A DNA stretch of 61,692 bases, taken from assembly GCF_015155755.1 (NCBI RefSeq), contig NZ_VWPI01000001.1, positions 1-61,692 on the forward strand, in the 5' to 3' direction. The notes below the pieces were generated by a model. It was not told the DNA's origin. It saw only the letters and a list, made by a program, of their open reading frames with translations, and did no database searches. Made by a program: the position numbers and the translations under genes. Numbering within the stretch: position 1 is the stretch's first letter; every line of letters starts with the position of its first letter. The DNA is from Komagataeibacter sp. FXV3. Its GTDB lineage: Bacteria; Pseudomonadota; Alphaproteobacteria; Acetobacterales; Acetobacteraceae. Of this stretch, positions 47,143 to 55,392 are shown piece after piece.

Positions 47143-47967
47143 TTACTGCGGCGGCAGGCTCTGGCTGCTGACCGACCCGGACGGCGCGGTGGCAACCGGC
47201 TGCTGTGTTGTGGTGGTGTCCGTATTCGTGGTGCTGGTTTTGCCGGTCTTGTCCGGACGGGCCTGTGCTGCAGTCAGGACCTCGCTCAGGGCGGAGCGCA
47301 GCGGGTCCGCACCTGAATTGTTGACCCGCATGGAAACCACGATGTCTTCCGGTCCCACGATCTGGTTGTAATAGGCCCGGTTGGCGGCGCTGTTCACCCG
47401 CATCTTGGACCCGCCCAGCGCCGCACCCGCGAACAGGCCCTTGGATTTCTGCACGCCGCGGATGGACGTGTTGTGTTCGCCCGCCGTGCCGGTTTCCAGT
47501 CCCGACCCGGAGGAGGCAAAGGACGTGCCGACATCCGCGCTCAGCTTCATCTGGCTGTCCAGCAGCGACTGCACGCCATCATCGGTCATGACAAACAGCA
47601 TGACCTCGACATCCTGCATGCCAAGCTGAAGGCCGAAATTGGCCGAAGACATGCGGTAGAACGCAGGGTCCGACCACGACCCATGGGCATCACGGGTCAG
47701 AAAGACACAGCCGCCGCCGCCGCCGCCAAAAGCGATCGACATGCGAAAGACGGATGGACAGACAATGACCCCACGGGATTCAGCAAGGTAACGGGTCACC
47801 TTGCTGCCTGCGGTCGCGGTGGAAAACATGTCACGAACGGTCAGGGTGGCGCGGTCCACCAGATTCTGTTCTTCTTCCATGCTGGCAGCCATGGCCGCGT
47901 GTAGCGGCATCATCAGGGCCAGGGCGGCAAATGATGTCCTGATGAGATGAAACGTGTGCAAACCCAT
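47143..47967 (-). CDS. SYLF-domain (Ysc84-like) exported protein
   Basis: The 274-residue product starts with an exported signal peptide (MGLHTFHLIRTSFAALALMMPLHAAMAA, cleavage after AMA). Residues about 40-225 follow the SYLF lipid-binding pattern seen in Ysc84: GVIVCPSVFRMSIAFGGGGGG, LMMPL-distal FYRMSSANFGLQLGMQDVEVMLFVM, and LFAGAALGGSKMRVN. The last 40 residues are Thr/Ser/Gln-rich and low-complexity. Bacterial family members bind lipids in the periplasm in an undefined way. It converges on mltG with 29 bases between their ends. Confidence 0.8.
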   Translation of the reverse strand: MGLHTFHLIRTSFAALALMMPLHAAMAASMEEEQNLVDRATLTVRDMFSTATAGSKVTRYLAESRGVIVCPSVFRMSIAFGGGGGGCVFLTRDAHGSWSDPAFYRMSSANFGLQLGMQDVEVMLFVMTDDGVQSLLDSQMKLSADVGTSFASSGSGLETGTAGEHNTSIRGVQKSKGLFAGAALGGSKMRVNSAANRAYYNQIVGPEDIVVSMRVNNSGADPLRSALSEVLTAAQARPDKTGKTSTTNTDTTTTQQPVATAPSGSVSSQSLPPQ

Positions 47968-48093
47968 GCTCCCTTTCCGATTCGTAACGGCAGATCCACC
48001 AAAACGGCCCGTGCCTTGGAGTGGTCCGTTTTCATGGCTGAATCATGGTCCATAAGGCAAGACCATGTGGCATGATACAGCCATATATTGCGG

Positions 48094-48882
48094 TTATTTA
48101 AGGGAGACGCCAACCGCGTCCGACAGCGTATCGGCAATGCCGGGGGCTGCGGCAAGGATGCAGATGCCACCTGTCAGCCCACCATCGCGCAGGAAGGGGG
48201 ATACACGCGCCCCGGCTTCATCCAGCAGGACAAGGGCTGCTGCCACATCCCACAGGTTGATGCAGATTTCCAGATAGCCGTCCTGGCGGCCACAGGCGAC
48301 TTCCGCAAGCGCAATGGCGCCGGACCCGCCGGAACGCGGCATGGCGCCAAGGTTCAGGATCGCGTCGATCTTCTGCTGGAATACGCCAGCGGGCACGCGG
48401 TTGCTCCATCCCATCTCGATGAGGGAGGATGCGGTATCGGTTACGGGGGATGCATGGATGCGCTGGCCATTGAGGAATGCGCCATGCCCACGCACCGCAG
48501 TATAGGTTTCACCCAGTGCGGGCGCTTCGATAATGCCGGCGACAGGTGTGTCGCCATCCATTAGGCCAAGCGAGATGCACCAGCGGTTGCGGCCGCGGGC
48601 ATAGTTGGATGTACCGTCAATCGGGTCCACCACCCAGCGCAGGCTGCCGGTGCGGGTGCGGCCTTCTTCTTCCCCCTGAAAACCATCCTCGGGGAACAGT
48701 GTGCCGATTCGTTCGGAAATGAAGGCTTCCACCGCGCCATCGGTTTCCGTCAGCCAGTCCTGCGCGCTTTTCAGCGTACCCTTGGGGCCACCGGGGGCGG
48801 GGCGCATTTTCATGGCCATGGCGGCTGCATCACGCACAACCGAACGGGCGGCTTCAAAACGGGTCAGAATGGCCTGTGTCAT
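48094..48882 (-). CDS. Inositol monophosphatase family protein
   Basis: The 262-residue product has the metal-binding motifs of the IMPase/FBPase fold: GEEEG near residue 68-72, VVDPIDGTSNYARG near 82-96 and the C-terminal segment NLWDVAAALVLL near residue 213-224. Substrate choice between inositol-1-phosphate, PAP (CysQ) and histidinol phosphate cannot be set from sequence alone. The ATG at 48882 is 31 bases after mmcB's stop codon; both are on the minus strand. Confidence 0.85.
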   Translation of the reverse strand: MTQAILTRFEAARSVVRDAAAMAMKMRPAPGGPKGTLKSAQDWLTETDGAVEAFISERIGTLFPEDGFQGEEEGRTRTGSLRWVVDPIDGTSNYARGRNRWCISLGLMDGDTPVAGIIEAPALGETYTAVRGHGAFLNGQRIHASPVTDTASSLIEMGWSNRVPAGVFQQKIDAILNLGAMPRSGGSGAIALAEVACGRQDGYLEICINLWDVAAALVLLDEAGARVSPFLRDGGLTGGICILAAAPGIADTLSDAVGVSLK

Positions 48883-48913
48883 CGGGTAACCTTCTTTTCA
48901 GGGTCAGAAAATC

Positions 48914-49414
48914 TCATTCCACACGTAGCGCCGTTTTCACCGCGTGTTCCACCTGTGGCATTTCCATCCTGCCTAACCGTTCGGCGGCCTGCATGGCAAA
49001 CTGAAGTGTCAGCTGCCGTCGCCGCGCCGGGGGCAGTGGGGCATTGGGGGAAGAGCGCAGGATCGCGCAGTCAATACAGGTCGCAGTCCCTTCTGCTCCC
49101 TGACCCGTCGCGGCCAAGATCAGGCCGGTGGTATCGGGCAGGACAGCCTGTGGAAAATCCTGATTGACGGCAAAATACATCTGGTCGCACCATGGTAGGT
49201 ATTCCTGCCATTTCTGGTCGGCGCGAAAATCGGGCAGGCCGGACTTGATCTCGATACAGATGAAATGCCCCTTGGGCGTAAGCGCCATGATATCCGCGCG
49301 CCTGCGGCCCGGCAGGGTGAATTCATGCAGCACCGCTCACCCATGCAGCCTGCATATCTGGCTTGCGCCAGTACGGATGGCGGACTGGATCTGTGGCGCA
49401 GCCGAGCGGGACAT
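48914..49414 (-). pseudogene. mmcB: mmcB-like DNA repair gene with in-frame TGA
   Basis: From ATG 49414 the frame reads 25 codons (ending ICRLHG), then TGA at 49339-49337, then continues in the same frame as AVLHEFTLPGRRRADIMAL to a stop at 48914. The two halves together match the MmcB family, DNA-damage-related nuclease-like proteins of Alphaproteobacteria; the TGA falls where family members have Trp (GWA), so a single TGG to TGA change explains it. The downstream part (GTG 49333, about 139 residues) holds the recognisable CIEIKSGLPDFRADQKWQEY core. It may be a pseudogene, a sequencing error, or re-initiate at GTG 49333. Confidence 0.65.
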
Positions 49415-49432
49415 GGGGGCGGATAAGAACGA

Positions 49433-50212
49433 TCAGGTCGCAGATGCCGCGGATAGCAGGCGGGTCACCAGTTCAAGGTCCGCAGGCTTGTCCACATCCA
49501 CGGCGGCGCGTCCGTCCGGCAGGGGGATCATGGCCACCCGTGCGTGGGACAGGTGCCCGATGCGACGGCAGACATCCGCGCGCGTCAGGCGCCGCAGGAT
49601 GAAACGCAGCAGGATCCCCGGCCCAAGAATGCGTGCCATCCTGAACGGGTGTTTGCGCTCGGCTTCCAGTTTCTGCCACAGCCGGATCACGCCATAGGCG
49701 GCGGGCGTGCGGAACAGGAACATGTTGCAGCCCGAAAACGCGCCATCCGCCAGCCGGATCATGGTGCGCTTCGTGCCCGGAACATCACGCAGTATATCGG
49801 GTTCCATCGCGATACCGGCCGCGACATCACATCCGCTGTCCTGCGCGCCCTGAACGAAAGCGCGGACCCAGCCAGGTTCCAGCAGGGCATGGTCGGCAGT
49901 GGTGACCAGCAGGGGCGTGCCCAGCGTGTCCAGCGCCCGCATGACACTGGCGCTGGGACCGGCGGCCGGGGGAATGAAGGTGACATTATCGGGCACGATG
50001 CCCGCAAGGATGTCAGGCCGTTCGATGCAGATGGCGATCCTGCCAATGCCTTCGACTGCCTGCAGTGCGGTGATGACCCGGCTGATCATCGGGGTGCCAC
50101 AGACCGGCAGGATGGCCTTGTGCGAAATACCCGCCGCCTGCGCCATCGGGTCGGGGCGCCCGGGCCGGCTGCCCGCCAGGATCAGAACGTTCAGCCCCAT
50201 CTGTGCGTTCAC
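49433..50212 (-). CDS. MobA-like NTP transferase family protein
   Basis: The 259-residue product starts at GTG 50212, whose GTGA overlaps the stop of the hydroxylase-family gene; an ATG at 50200 is the alternative. The nucleotidyltransferase signature LILAGSRPGRPDPMAQAAGISHKAIL with Lys and the loop TPLLVTTADHALLE (metal-binding Asp) fit the MobA/GlmU-like sugar-nucleotidyltransferase fold. The canonical LAGGxSxRMGxxK is altered (LAGSRPG...HKA). The substrate is unknown; context between lipid-export genes and mmcB suggests a cell-envelope sugar or lipid role. Confidence 0.7.
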   Translation of the reverse strand: MNAQMGLNVLILAGSRPGRPDPMAQAAGISHKAILPVCGTPMISRVITALQAVEGIGRIAICIERPDILAGIVPDNVTFIPPAAGPSASVMRALDTLGTPLLVTTADHALLEPGWVRAFVQGAQDSGCDVAAGIAMEPDILRDVPGTKRTMIRLADGAFSGCNMFLFRTPAAYGVIRLWQKLEAERKHPFRMARILGPGILLRFILRRLTRADVCRRIGHLSHARVAMIPLPDGRAAVDVDKPADLELVTRLLSAASAT

Positions 50213-50991
50213 GCCGCGTTACGGGTGGTGTTCGCACCATCGGGCCGGTCACGGGGGGGGGAGCCGGTTTCCTCCATCACCCACGGATACTGCTTGGCCT
50301 CGTTCACGTCGTAACCGAGGTTGAACACGGTCGGGCTGCGCGGGCAGCCGCGGGCATCAACGTAATAGCTACGGAACAGGCGGTCGGCCACGAAGCTGGT
50401 GATGCCGTAATTGCCGTTTTCATTATGGAAATGGTGCAGCACGTGGCGCTGCTTCATACGCTGGATCCAGCCCATGCGCGGCTTGTAGTTCAGGTGCTGG
50501 ATGCAGTGGAAGAATTCATAGATGCACGTGATGGTCAGGCCCGCACCGAAAGCCGCCGCGGCCCCGGCTATGTTGCCAATGGCATAACCGATGGGAATGG
50601 TGACGATGGCAATGGTCGGGATGGTGTTGAGCGGGGAGCCGAATAGCACATCCAGCAGGTGGGGGTCCTGATGGTGGTCGAAATGGATGCGTTTCCACAG
50701 CGTCGCACTCCATTTCATGCGATAGAGAAAACGTCCGTGCAGGATGAAACGATGAATGCAGTACCATACCAGCGGATAGACCAGAATGACGGATGCAATG
50801 CTGATCGCCACCGGCGCCAGGGATGTGAAATTATAGACCATCAACGCGTAGCTGACCAACGCCAGGGCAAAATACAGCAAGATGGTGGGATAGGTCAGAT
50901 AGGCAATCCAGAGCTGGGATAGGTTCATCTTGCCCAGGTCAAAGCTGCGACCTGTTCTGATGGAACTGTTTTTGAGGGTATTCGTAATCAT
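50209..50991 (-). CDS. Fatty acid hydroxylase/sterol desaturase family membrane protein
   Basis: The 260-residue product starts at ATG 50991, overlapping the lptG stop (ATGA). Four or more hydrophobic segments surround the di-iron histidine motifs HRFILH, HFDHHQ, HCIQH and HVLHHFHNE, the pattern of the fatty acid hydroxylase superfamily. The oxidised substrate could be a fatty acid, ceramide or hopanoid precursor; acetic acid bacteria make 2-hydroxylated ceramides, and a sphingolipid cluster lies nearby, so 2-hydroxylation is one candidate. Co-expression with LptF/LptG is suggested by the overlaps. Specificity is inferred only. Confidence 0.8.
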   Translation of the reverse strand: MITNTLKNSSIRTGRSFDLGKMNLSQLWIAYLTYPTILLYFALALVSYALMVYNFTSLAPVAISIASVILVYPLVWYCIHRFILHGRFLYRMKWSATLWKRIHFDHHQDPHLLDVLFGSPLNTIPTIAIVTIPIGYAIGNIAGAAAAFGAGLTITCIYEFFHCIQHLNYKPRMGWIQRMKQRHVLHHFHNENGNYGITSFVADRLFRSYYVDARGCPRSPTVFNLGYDVNEAKQYPWVMEETGSPPRDRPDGANTTRNAA

Positions 50992-52097
50992 CGCTCTTCG
51001 ATCCTCAATAGCACGGTGATGACGCCGAGGATGAAAATAAGGATCCCGACGAATATCGCCATAAGCGAGGGCAATGTTCCCGCATTTCCCAGTGCGCGCA
51101 ATAGCCCCTGGAATACGATAAATAGCAGGCCCGCGCCCAGACACCAGATTGGCAGCCAGCTGCGCGTTCCGGCCCGCGGTGGGATATAGACCACCGGCAC
51201 GGCCAGTAACAGCATTACCGTGAATGTCACGGGTAACATGATACGTCCCAGTATTTCCGTCAGGAAAAAGGACGGAGACTGGCTGGAAGGCAGCACGCCG
51301 CGCTGTTCATCCAGCATCGTATTGATGGACTGTGTAAAGCTGACCGTCAACTGAATGATATATCCCGGCGTCAGTGACGCGGGCCAGTTCAGTCTTACGC
51401 TCTGGCCAGGGGGGGTATCGAGCAGGTCCACGCGTGTGGGGTTGATGACGCTGAGGACATGCGTCGGCGTGCCATACCAGTGGCCATGGATGTAATGGAC
51501 ATCCTCCAGGGTCGTGATTTTCTGCAGCAGGCTGCGCTGGTCGCGGTGATAGACGGTCACATCGTTCATCATCGTGCCGCCACCGCCCAGGTACGTGATG
51601 TTTATCAGGTCGTTATCCGCCCGGATCCAGTAGTTGTGCCTGTGTGTCATCGCGTGTCGCGAGGTGGTGTTCCACCATTGGGCCAGTGCCTGCTCGGTGC
51701 GGGGGGTAATCTGGTCATCCACGATTCCGCACAGCAGCCCCAGTGCGATGGTGGCGGGCAGCAGCAGCTTGATCAGTCCGGGCGTGGACAGCCCGGCCGC
51801 GCGCATGATCGAGATTTCGTTCGATGTCGTCAGTTGCTGCAGGGTCAGCAGCGTGCCGATCAGCACCGCGATGGGCATGGCGTTGCCCAGCAGCAGCGGC
51901 AGGTGCAGCACGGCATAATACAGAACCCCGCTCAGGCCCAGCTTGCGGTGCATGATTTCCGTCACCTGCTCCAGCAGCGCCAGGATCTCCATGAGCGCAA
52001 CCACGATGGCGGTGGTCGTGAACACCTTGGACAGCAGTTCGCGTGACAGGTAACCCAGCAGGACCGTGCCATTGGCCAGGCGTAACCGCAGTTTCAT
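50988..52097 (-). CDS. lptG: LPS export permease LptG
   Basis: LptG with LptF and LptB forms the inner-membrane complex that extracts lipopolysaccharide. The 369-residue product has six hydrophobic segments, three before and three after a periplasmic beta-jellyroll (about residues 115-270). The family segment LTTSNEISIMRAAGLS near residue 90 is the coupling-helix region contacting LptB. The start at 52097 overlaps lptF by ATGA and its stop overlaps the hydroxylase gene by ATGA. The LptF/LptG order is by gene order and sequence; both belong to the YjgP/YjgQ family. Confidence 0.92.
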   Translation of the reverse strand: MKLRLRLANGTVLLGYLSRELLSKVFTTTAIVVALMEILALLEQVTEIMHRKLGLSGVLYYAVLHLPLLLGNAMPIAVLIGTLLTLQQLTTSNEISIMRAAGLSTPGLIKLLLPATIALGLLCGIVDDQITPRTEQALAQWWNTTSRHAMTHRHNYWIRADNDLINITYLGGGGTMMNDVTVYHRDQRSLLQKITTLEDVHYIHGHWYGTPTHVLSVINPTRVDLLDTPPGQSVRLNWPASLTPGYIIQLTVSFTQSINTMLDEQRGVLPSSQSPSFFLTEILGRIMLPVTFTVMLLLAVPVVYIPPRAGTRSWLPIWCLGAGLLFIVFQGLLRALGNAGTLPSLMAIFVGILIFILGVITVLLRIEER

Positions 52098-53326
52098 GTC
52101 CCGGTTTCCACAGCACGGCGGGGCAGGCCGTCGGCAGACAGTTCGCGTGGTGCAATGGCAGGCCCACGGGTCAGGAGAATACGGATCCCGCCCGCCTGAT
52201 GGATCAGTGTGCCGATACAGATCACGGCGAAGACGAGGGTCGGCAGCCAGATGACCAGTAGCGGGGACATATGCATGTTTGCGACAAAGCTCATCCCCAT
52301 CTGCAGCGTATGGTCAAAACCGACCAGTGTGATCGCGGCGATGGCCAGACCGGGATTGCCCTTCTGCCGCTTGCGCACGCCCGCCAGCGCGCAGGCAAGG
52401 ATGGGGATGAACGGAATGGCCGCCGTGCGGGCCAGACGGAAATGCAGTTCGGCAATCATGTAGGAATGGCTGATGGACGGGTTGCCATGTCGTATACCGT
52501 AATACAGTTCCGGGACCGTCAGTTCGCGTTCGGTCTCTCCTCGGCCGTTATAGGCTTCATCATCCAGCTTGCCATTGCTTGAGATCATGCGGGTGGTGCG
52601 GGTGAACCCCGTAACGGAGGGCTGCTTGTCGCCGCTATCGGTCACGATGGTGCCATCTATCAGGTCAAGGCGTATCTTGGAGCCATCGGCGGGATTGTAG
52701 ATATATCCCTTCTGTGCGGAAATGTAGCGTGTATGCGCCTTGTCCGACTGGTCGCGTATGAAGACGTGCCACAGGCGGGACCCGGCATGATCGACCGTTT
52801 CCGCCGTAAGCACGATGTTGTCCGATATCGCGAACATCTTTGATTGCAGATGCGGCGTCCATCCCGCGTGGCTGGCGAAATAGAAGGCCGAACGGTAATC
52901 ATAACGCGCATAGGGCTGGATGAACCCGTAAAGCGAGAATGCCAGCAGCCCGAATACCGCGCCCGTCAGGACAAAGGGCTGGCAGATACGGAAGATCGAG
53001 ACCCCGCTTGCGGTCAGTGCGTCGATTTCGTGGTTGGCGCTCATGCGCCGGATGACGGTGAACACGCTGACGCACATGGCCGCGGGCAGCGCCAGACCCA
53101 GGTAATGGGGGACCAGGTCGCTGAGCAGCGCGACAAAGGTCTTCATGGAACTGCCATTGGCCGCCAGCATGTCGAACAGCACCAGCAGCCGCTCCAGCAG
53201 CAGGGCGGCCATGACCACACCCAGCGCAATGGAAAACGGCGGCACAACCTGACGCAGCAGGTAGCGGTCCATTGTGCTGAGAGCGAGTTTCCCCAGTATT
53301 CGGTGCGGCAAGGACATGCGACTCAT
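52094..53326 (-). CDS. lptF: LPS export permease LptF
   Basis: The 410-residue product starts at ATG 53326 (MSRMSLPHRI), overlapping the metallophosphoesterase stop as ATGA; the open frame to 53353 is not used. Residues about 19-110 contain the first three hydrophobic segments with the STMDRYLLRQVVPPF start, RRMSANHEIDALTASGVS is the LptB-contacting segment, and the last three follow a periplasmic domain. MSFVANMHMSPLLVIWLP near the C-terminus is typical of LptF. Together with lptG it encodes the LPS-extracting ABC permease. Confidence 0.92.
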   Translation of the reverse strand: MSRMSLPHRILGKLALSTMDRYLLRQVVPPFSIALGVVMAALLLERLLVLFDMLAANGSSMKTFVALLSDLVPHYLGLALPAAMCVSVFTVIRRMSANHEIDALTASGVSIFRICQPFVLTGAVFGLLAFSLYGFIQPYARYDYRSAFYFASHAGWTPHLQSKMFAISDNIVLTAETVDHAGSRLWHVFIRDQSDKAHTRYISAQKGYIYNPADGSKIRLDLIDGTIVTDSGDKQPSVTGFTRTTRMISSNGKLDDEAYNGRGETERELTVPELYYGIRHGNPSISHSYMIAELHFRLARTAAIPFIPILACALAGVRKRQKGNPGLAIAAITLVGFDHTLQMGMSFVANMHMSPLLVIWLPTLVFAVICIGTLIHQAGGIRILLTRGPAIAPRELSADGLPRRAVETGT

Positions 53327-54240
53327 GCAGGCGTGCTTACACTGGAAAAACACCCTGATGGAGAGGAAAGGTCAAAAATAGTTTCCTGACTGGCGCCTGT
53401 CGTTGCATCCGCCATGAAAAAATGACGCGTGACACCCAGCCTGTAACCTGTGTCATGCGGTGTGACCGTAATATGATTCCACCCGGCGGCACGCAACGGA
53501 TCACATGACCGTGCGGAAGCTGACGCAATGCCCACGACCGGCACGGGGGCTGCGGGACCGGGAAGGGAAGACAGGGTCGAGGTATGGATATGCCCGTGCA
53601 GGACCATCTCGGCACCCTCCTGTGCGATGCAGGTTGTAAAATCCTGTATATCCGTCAGTGCTTTACGACGTATTGCCAGGCCGGGGACAGGGGGATGATG
53701 GATCATGACAATGCGACACAGTCCCTGACGCGCGGTTTCACGCAGGATGTCACGCAGACGCGCAGCCTGTCGTGCGCCGACCGTTCCGGTCGCCATGAAC
53801 CATGGTGTCGGTACGGCCGAACTGACGCCAATCAGCGCCACATTGCCTACCCTGCGAACAAAGGGAAAGGGCAACGTCCCCATCCATGGCTGCCATAATC
53901 CCACGGTCTGATGCCATCTGTCATGCACAAGGGTGTCATGATTCCCCGGTATGACTGTACAGGGTGCGGGCATCTGCTCCAGCCAGCGCAGGGCCTGCCT
54001 GCATTCCCCCGGCAGGCCCATGTTGGTCAGATCCCCGGTAACGGCAATCATGTCGACCCCACTTGCCGCGATATCCGTCATGACATGGGACAGGATTTCG
54101 GGACGGTGCAGGAAACGGCGGCGGCCTTTCCACGAAAAATAGCTGAACATGCGCTTGTTCAGCCGTTCGCCAAGGCGTGGGGGCACCATTTCGGTAGGCA
54201 AGTGAGGGTCCGACAGATGCGCGATGGTGATCGTGTTCAA
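53323..54240 (-). CDS. Metallophosphoesterase (calcineurin-like)
   Basis: The 305-residue product uses a TTG start at 54240 preceded by AAGAGG about 5-6 bases upstream. Metal-binding motifs are present in order: AHLSDPHLP (D-x-H), AVTGDLTN (GD), PGNHDTLV (GNHD), MIHHPP and LHGHIH. These give a soluble di-metal phosphoesterase with no membrane segment. The substrate is unknown: members act on nucleotides, protein phosphates or lipids. It heads the chain with lptF, lptG and the hydroxylase gene, so an envelope-lipid phosphate is plausible. It is divergent from the lipid kinase gene. Confidence 0.85.
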   Translation of the reverse strand: MNTITIAHLSDPHLPTEMVPPRLGERLNKRMFSYFSWKGRRRFLHRPEILSHVMTDIAASGVDMIAVTGDLTNMGLPGECRQALRWLEQMPAPCTVIPGNHDTLVHDRWHQTVGLWQPWMGTLPFPFVRRVGNVALIGVSSAVPTPWFMATGTVGARQAARLRDILRETARQGLCRIVMIHHPPVPGLAIRRKALTDIQDFTTCIAQEGAEMVLHGHIHTSTLSSLPGPAAPVPVVGIASASARSCDPLRAAGWNHITVTPHDTGYRLGVTRHFFMADATTGASQETIFDLSSPSGCFSSVSTPA

Positions 54241-54399
54241 GCTGACCTCTTTTGTTGCCTCATGCCGTCCGGTAACGGTCGGGACATGTGTTATGGCTGC
54301 CCGCGCGGGAGGGCGCTCCGTCTTTTCGTGCCTTGCAATAGAAGGCAGATGGTTGCTTATGGCCTGTAAGTCAAATTTCAGACAGGGATGGAATAATCA

Positions 54400-55380
54400 G
54401 TGACCGGACGTTTTGCGCTTGTTTACAACCCGCGCAGCCGGCGGAACATGGGGGACACGAGTGCATACGCCCAGACAGCCCGGACTCTGCTGGGAGAAAA
54501 CTTCGTTGATCCGGCTGACCGTTCCCGTCTGGATGCCAATATTGCGGAATTCGCATCCCGCGGCACGGACTGTATCGTCATAGATGGGGGCGATGGCACC
54601 GTCAGCGATGTGCTGACCGCCGTCCACCGGCATTATGCCCCCGACAGGCTGCCTGCGCTCGCCATCCTGCCGTCCGGCAATACCAACCTGATTGCGGGGG
54701 ATGTCGGTTTCGGGCTGCGTGGCCTCAGGGCGCTGGAGCACCTGCAGCGGCTTGATGCGTCAGGTCAGTTACGACGTAACGTGCGCAGGCGCTGCGGTCT
54801 GGTGGTGGAATGGCCCGAACCCGATGGCCCACCACCGGTGGTGGGCATGTTTCACGGGGCGGCGGCGTTTACACGCGGTATCGAACTGGCCCACCAGCCC
54901 GCAATCCTGAATAATTATTCGCATGAAATGGCTGTGGTCGTCTCCTTCCTGTCGTCGGTAGCACATCTGTTCTCGCGGCGTTCCCGGCAGGACTGGATGC
55001 GCGGGGAACAGATGGGCATGAAGGCGGGAAAGACCATCAAGCGACAGGGCAACTGCTTCCTGTTCCTGTCCACGACGCTCCAGCATCTGCCCCATGGCAT
55101 ATGGCCGTTCTGGACCGCATGCGGGGTGCGTGATGATGTCATCAATTTCCTGCATGTGGCGGGACAGCCTTCCCGCCTTGCCGCCGCGGCATGGGCGCTG
55201 CTGCGGGGGCGGCATCCGGCCTGGCTGCAGCATAACCCGGATTATTGCAGCGGGTGCGAAGACCGCATCGAAATGACGATGAAATCCGATTTCGTACTGG
55301 ATGGGGAAGTCATGTCCCCCGGTGCGACAGGCCGGATCGTGCTGTCGGCGACCGCCCCGATCGATTTCATCCACGCGTAA
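54400..55380 (+). CDS. Diacylglycerol-kinase-family lipid kinase
   Basis: The 326-residue product starts at GTG 54400 with AGGGAT upstream. The catalytic-domain motifs are FALVYNPRSRRN, VIDGGDGTVSDVL near residue 62-74 and LAILPSGNTNLIAG near residue 87-100, the DAGK/sphingosine-kinase pattern. Bacterial ceramide kinase (CpgB of Caulobacter) belongs to this superfamily, and this gene lies next to serine palmitoyltransferase, so ceramide or a long-chain base is a plausible substrate. Diacylglycerol is the alternative. It is followed by a nucleotidyltransferase-like gene. Confidence 0.82.
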   Translation: MTGRFALVYNPRSRRNMGDTSAYAQTARTLLGENFVDPADRSRLDANIAEFASRGTDCIVIDGGDGTVSDVLTAVHRHYAPDRLPALAILPSGNTNLIAGDVGFGLRGLRALEHLQRLDASGQLRRNVRRRCGLVVEWPEPDGPPPVVGMFHGAAAFTRGIELAHQPAILNNYSHEMAVVVSFLSSVAHLFSRRSRQDWMRGEQMGMKAGKTIKRQGNCFLFLSTTLQHLPHGIWPFWTACGVRDDVINFLHVAGQPSRLAAAAWALLRGRHPAWLQHNPDYCSGCEDRIEMTMKSDFVLDGEVMSPGATGRIVLSATAPIDFIHA

Positions 55381-55392
55381 GGAATGGTGAGC

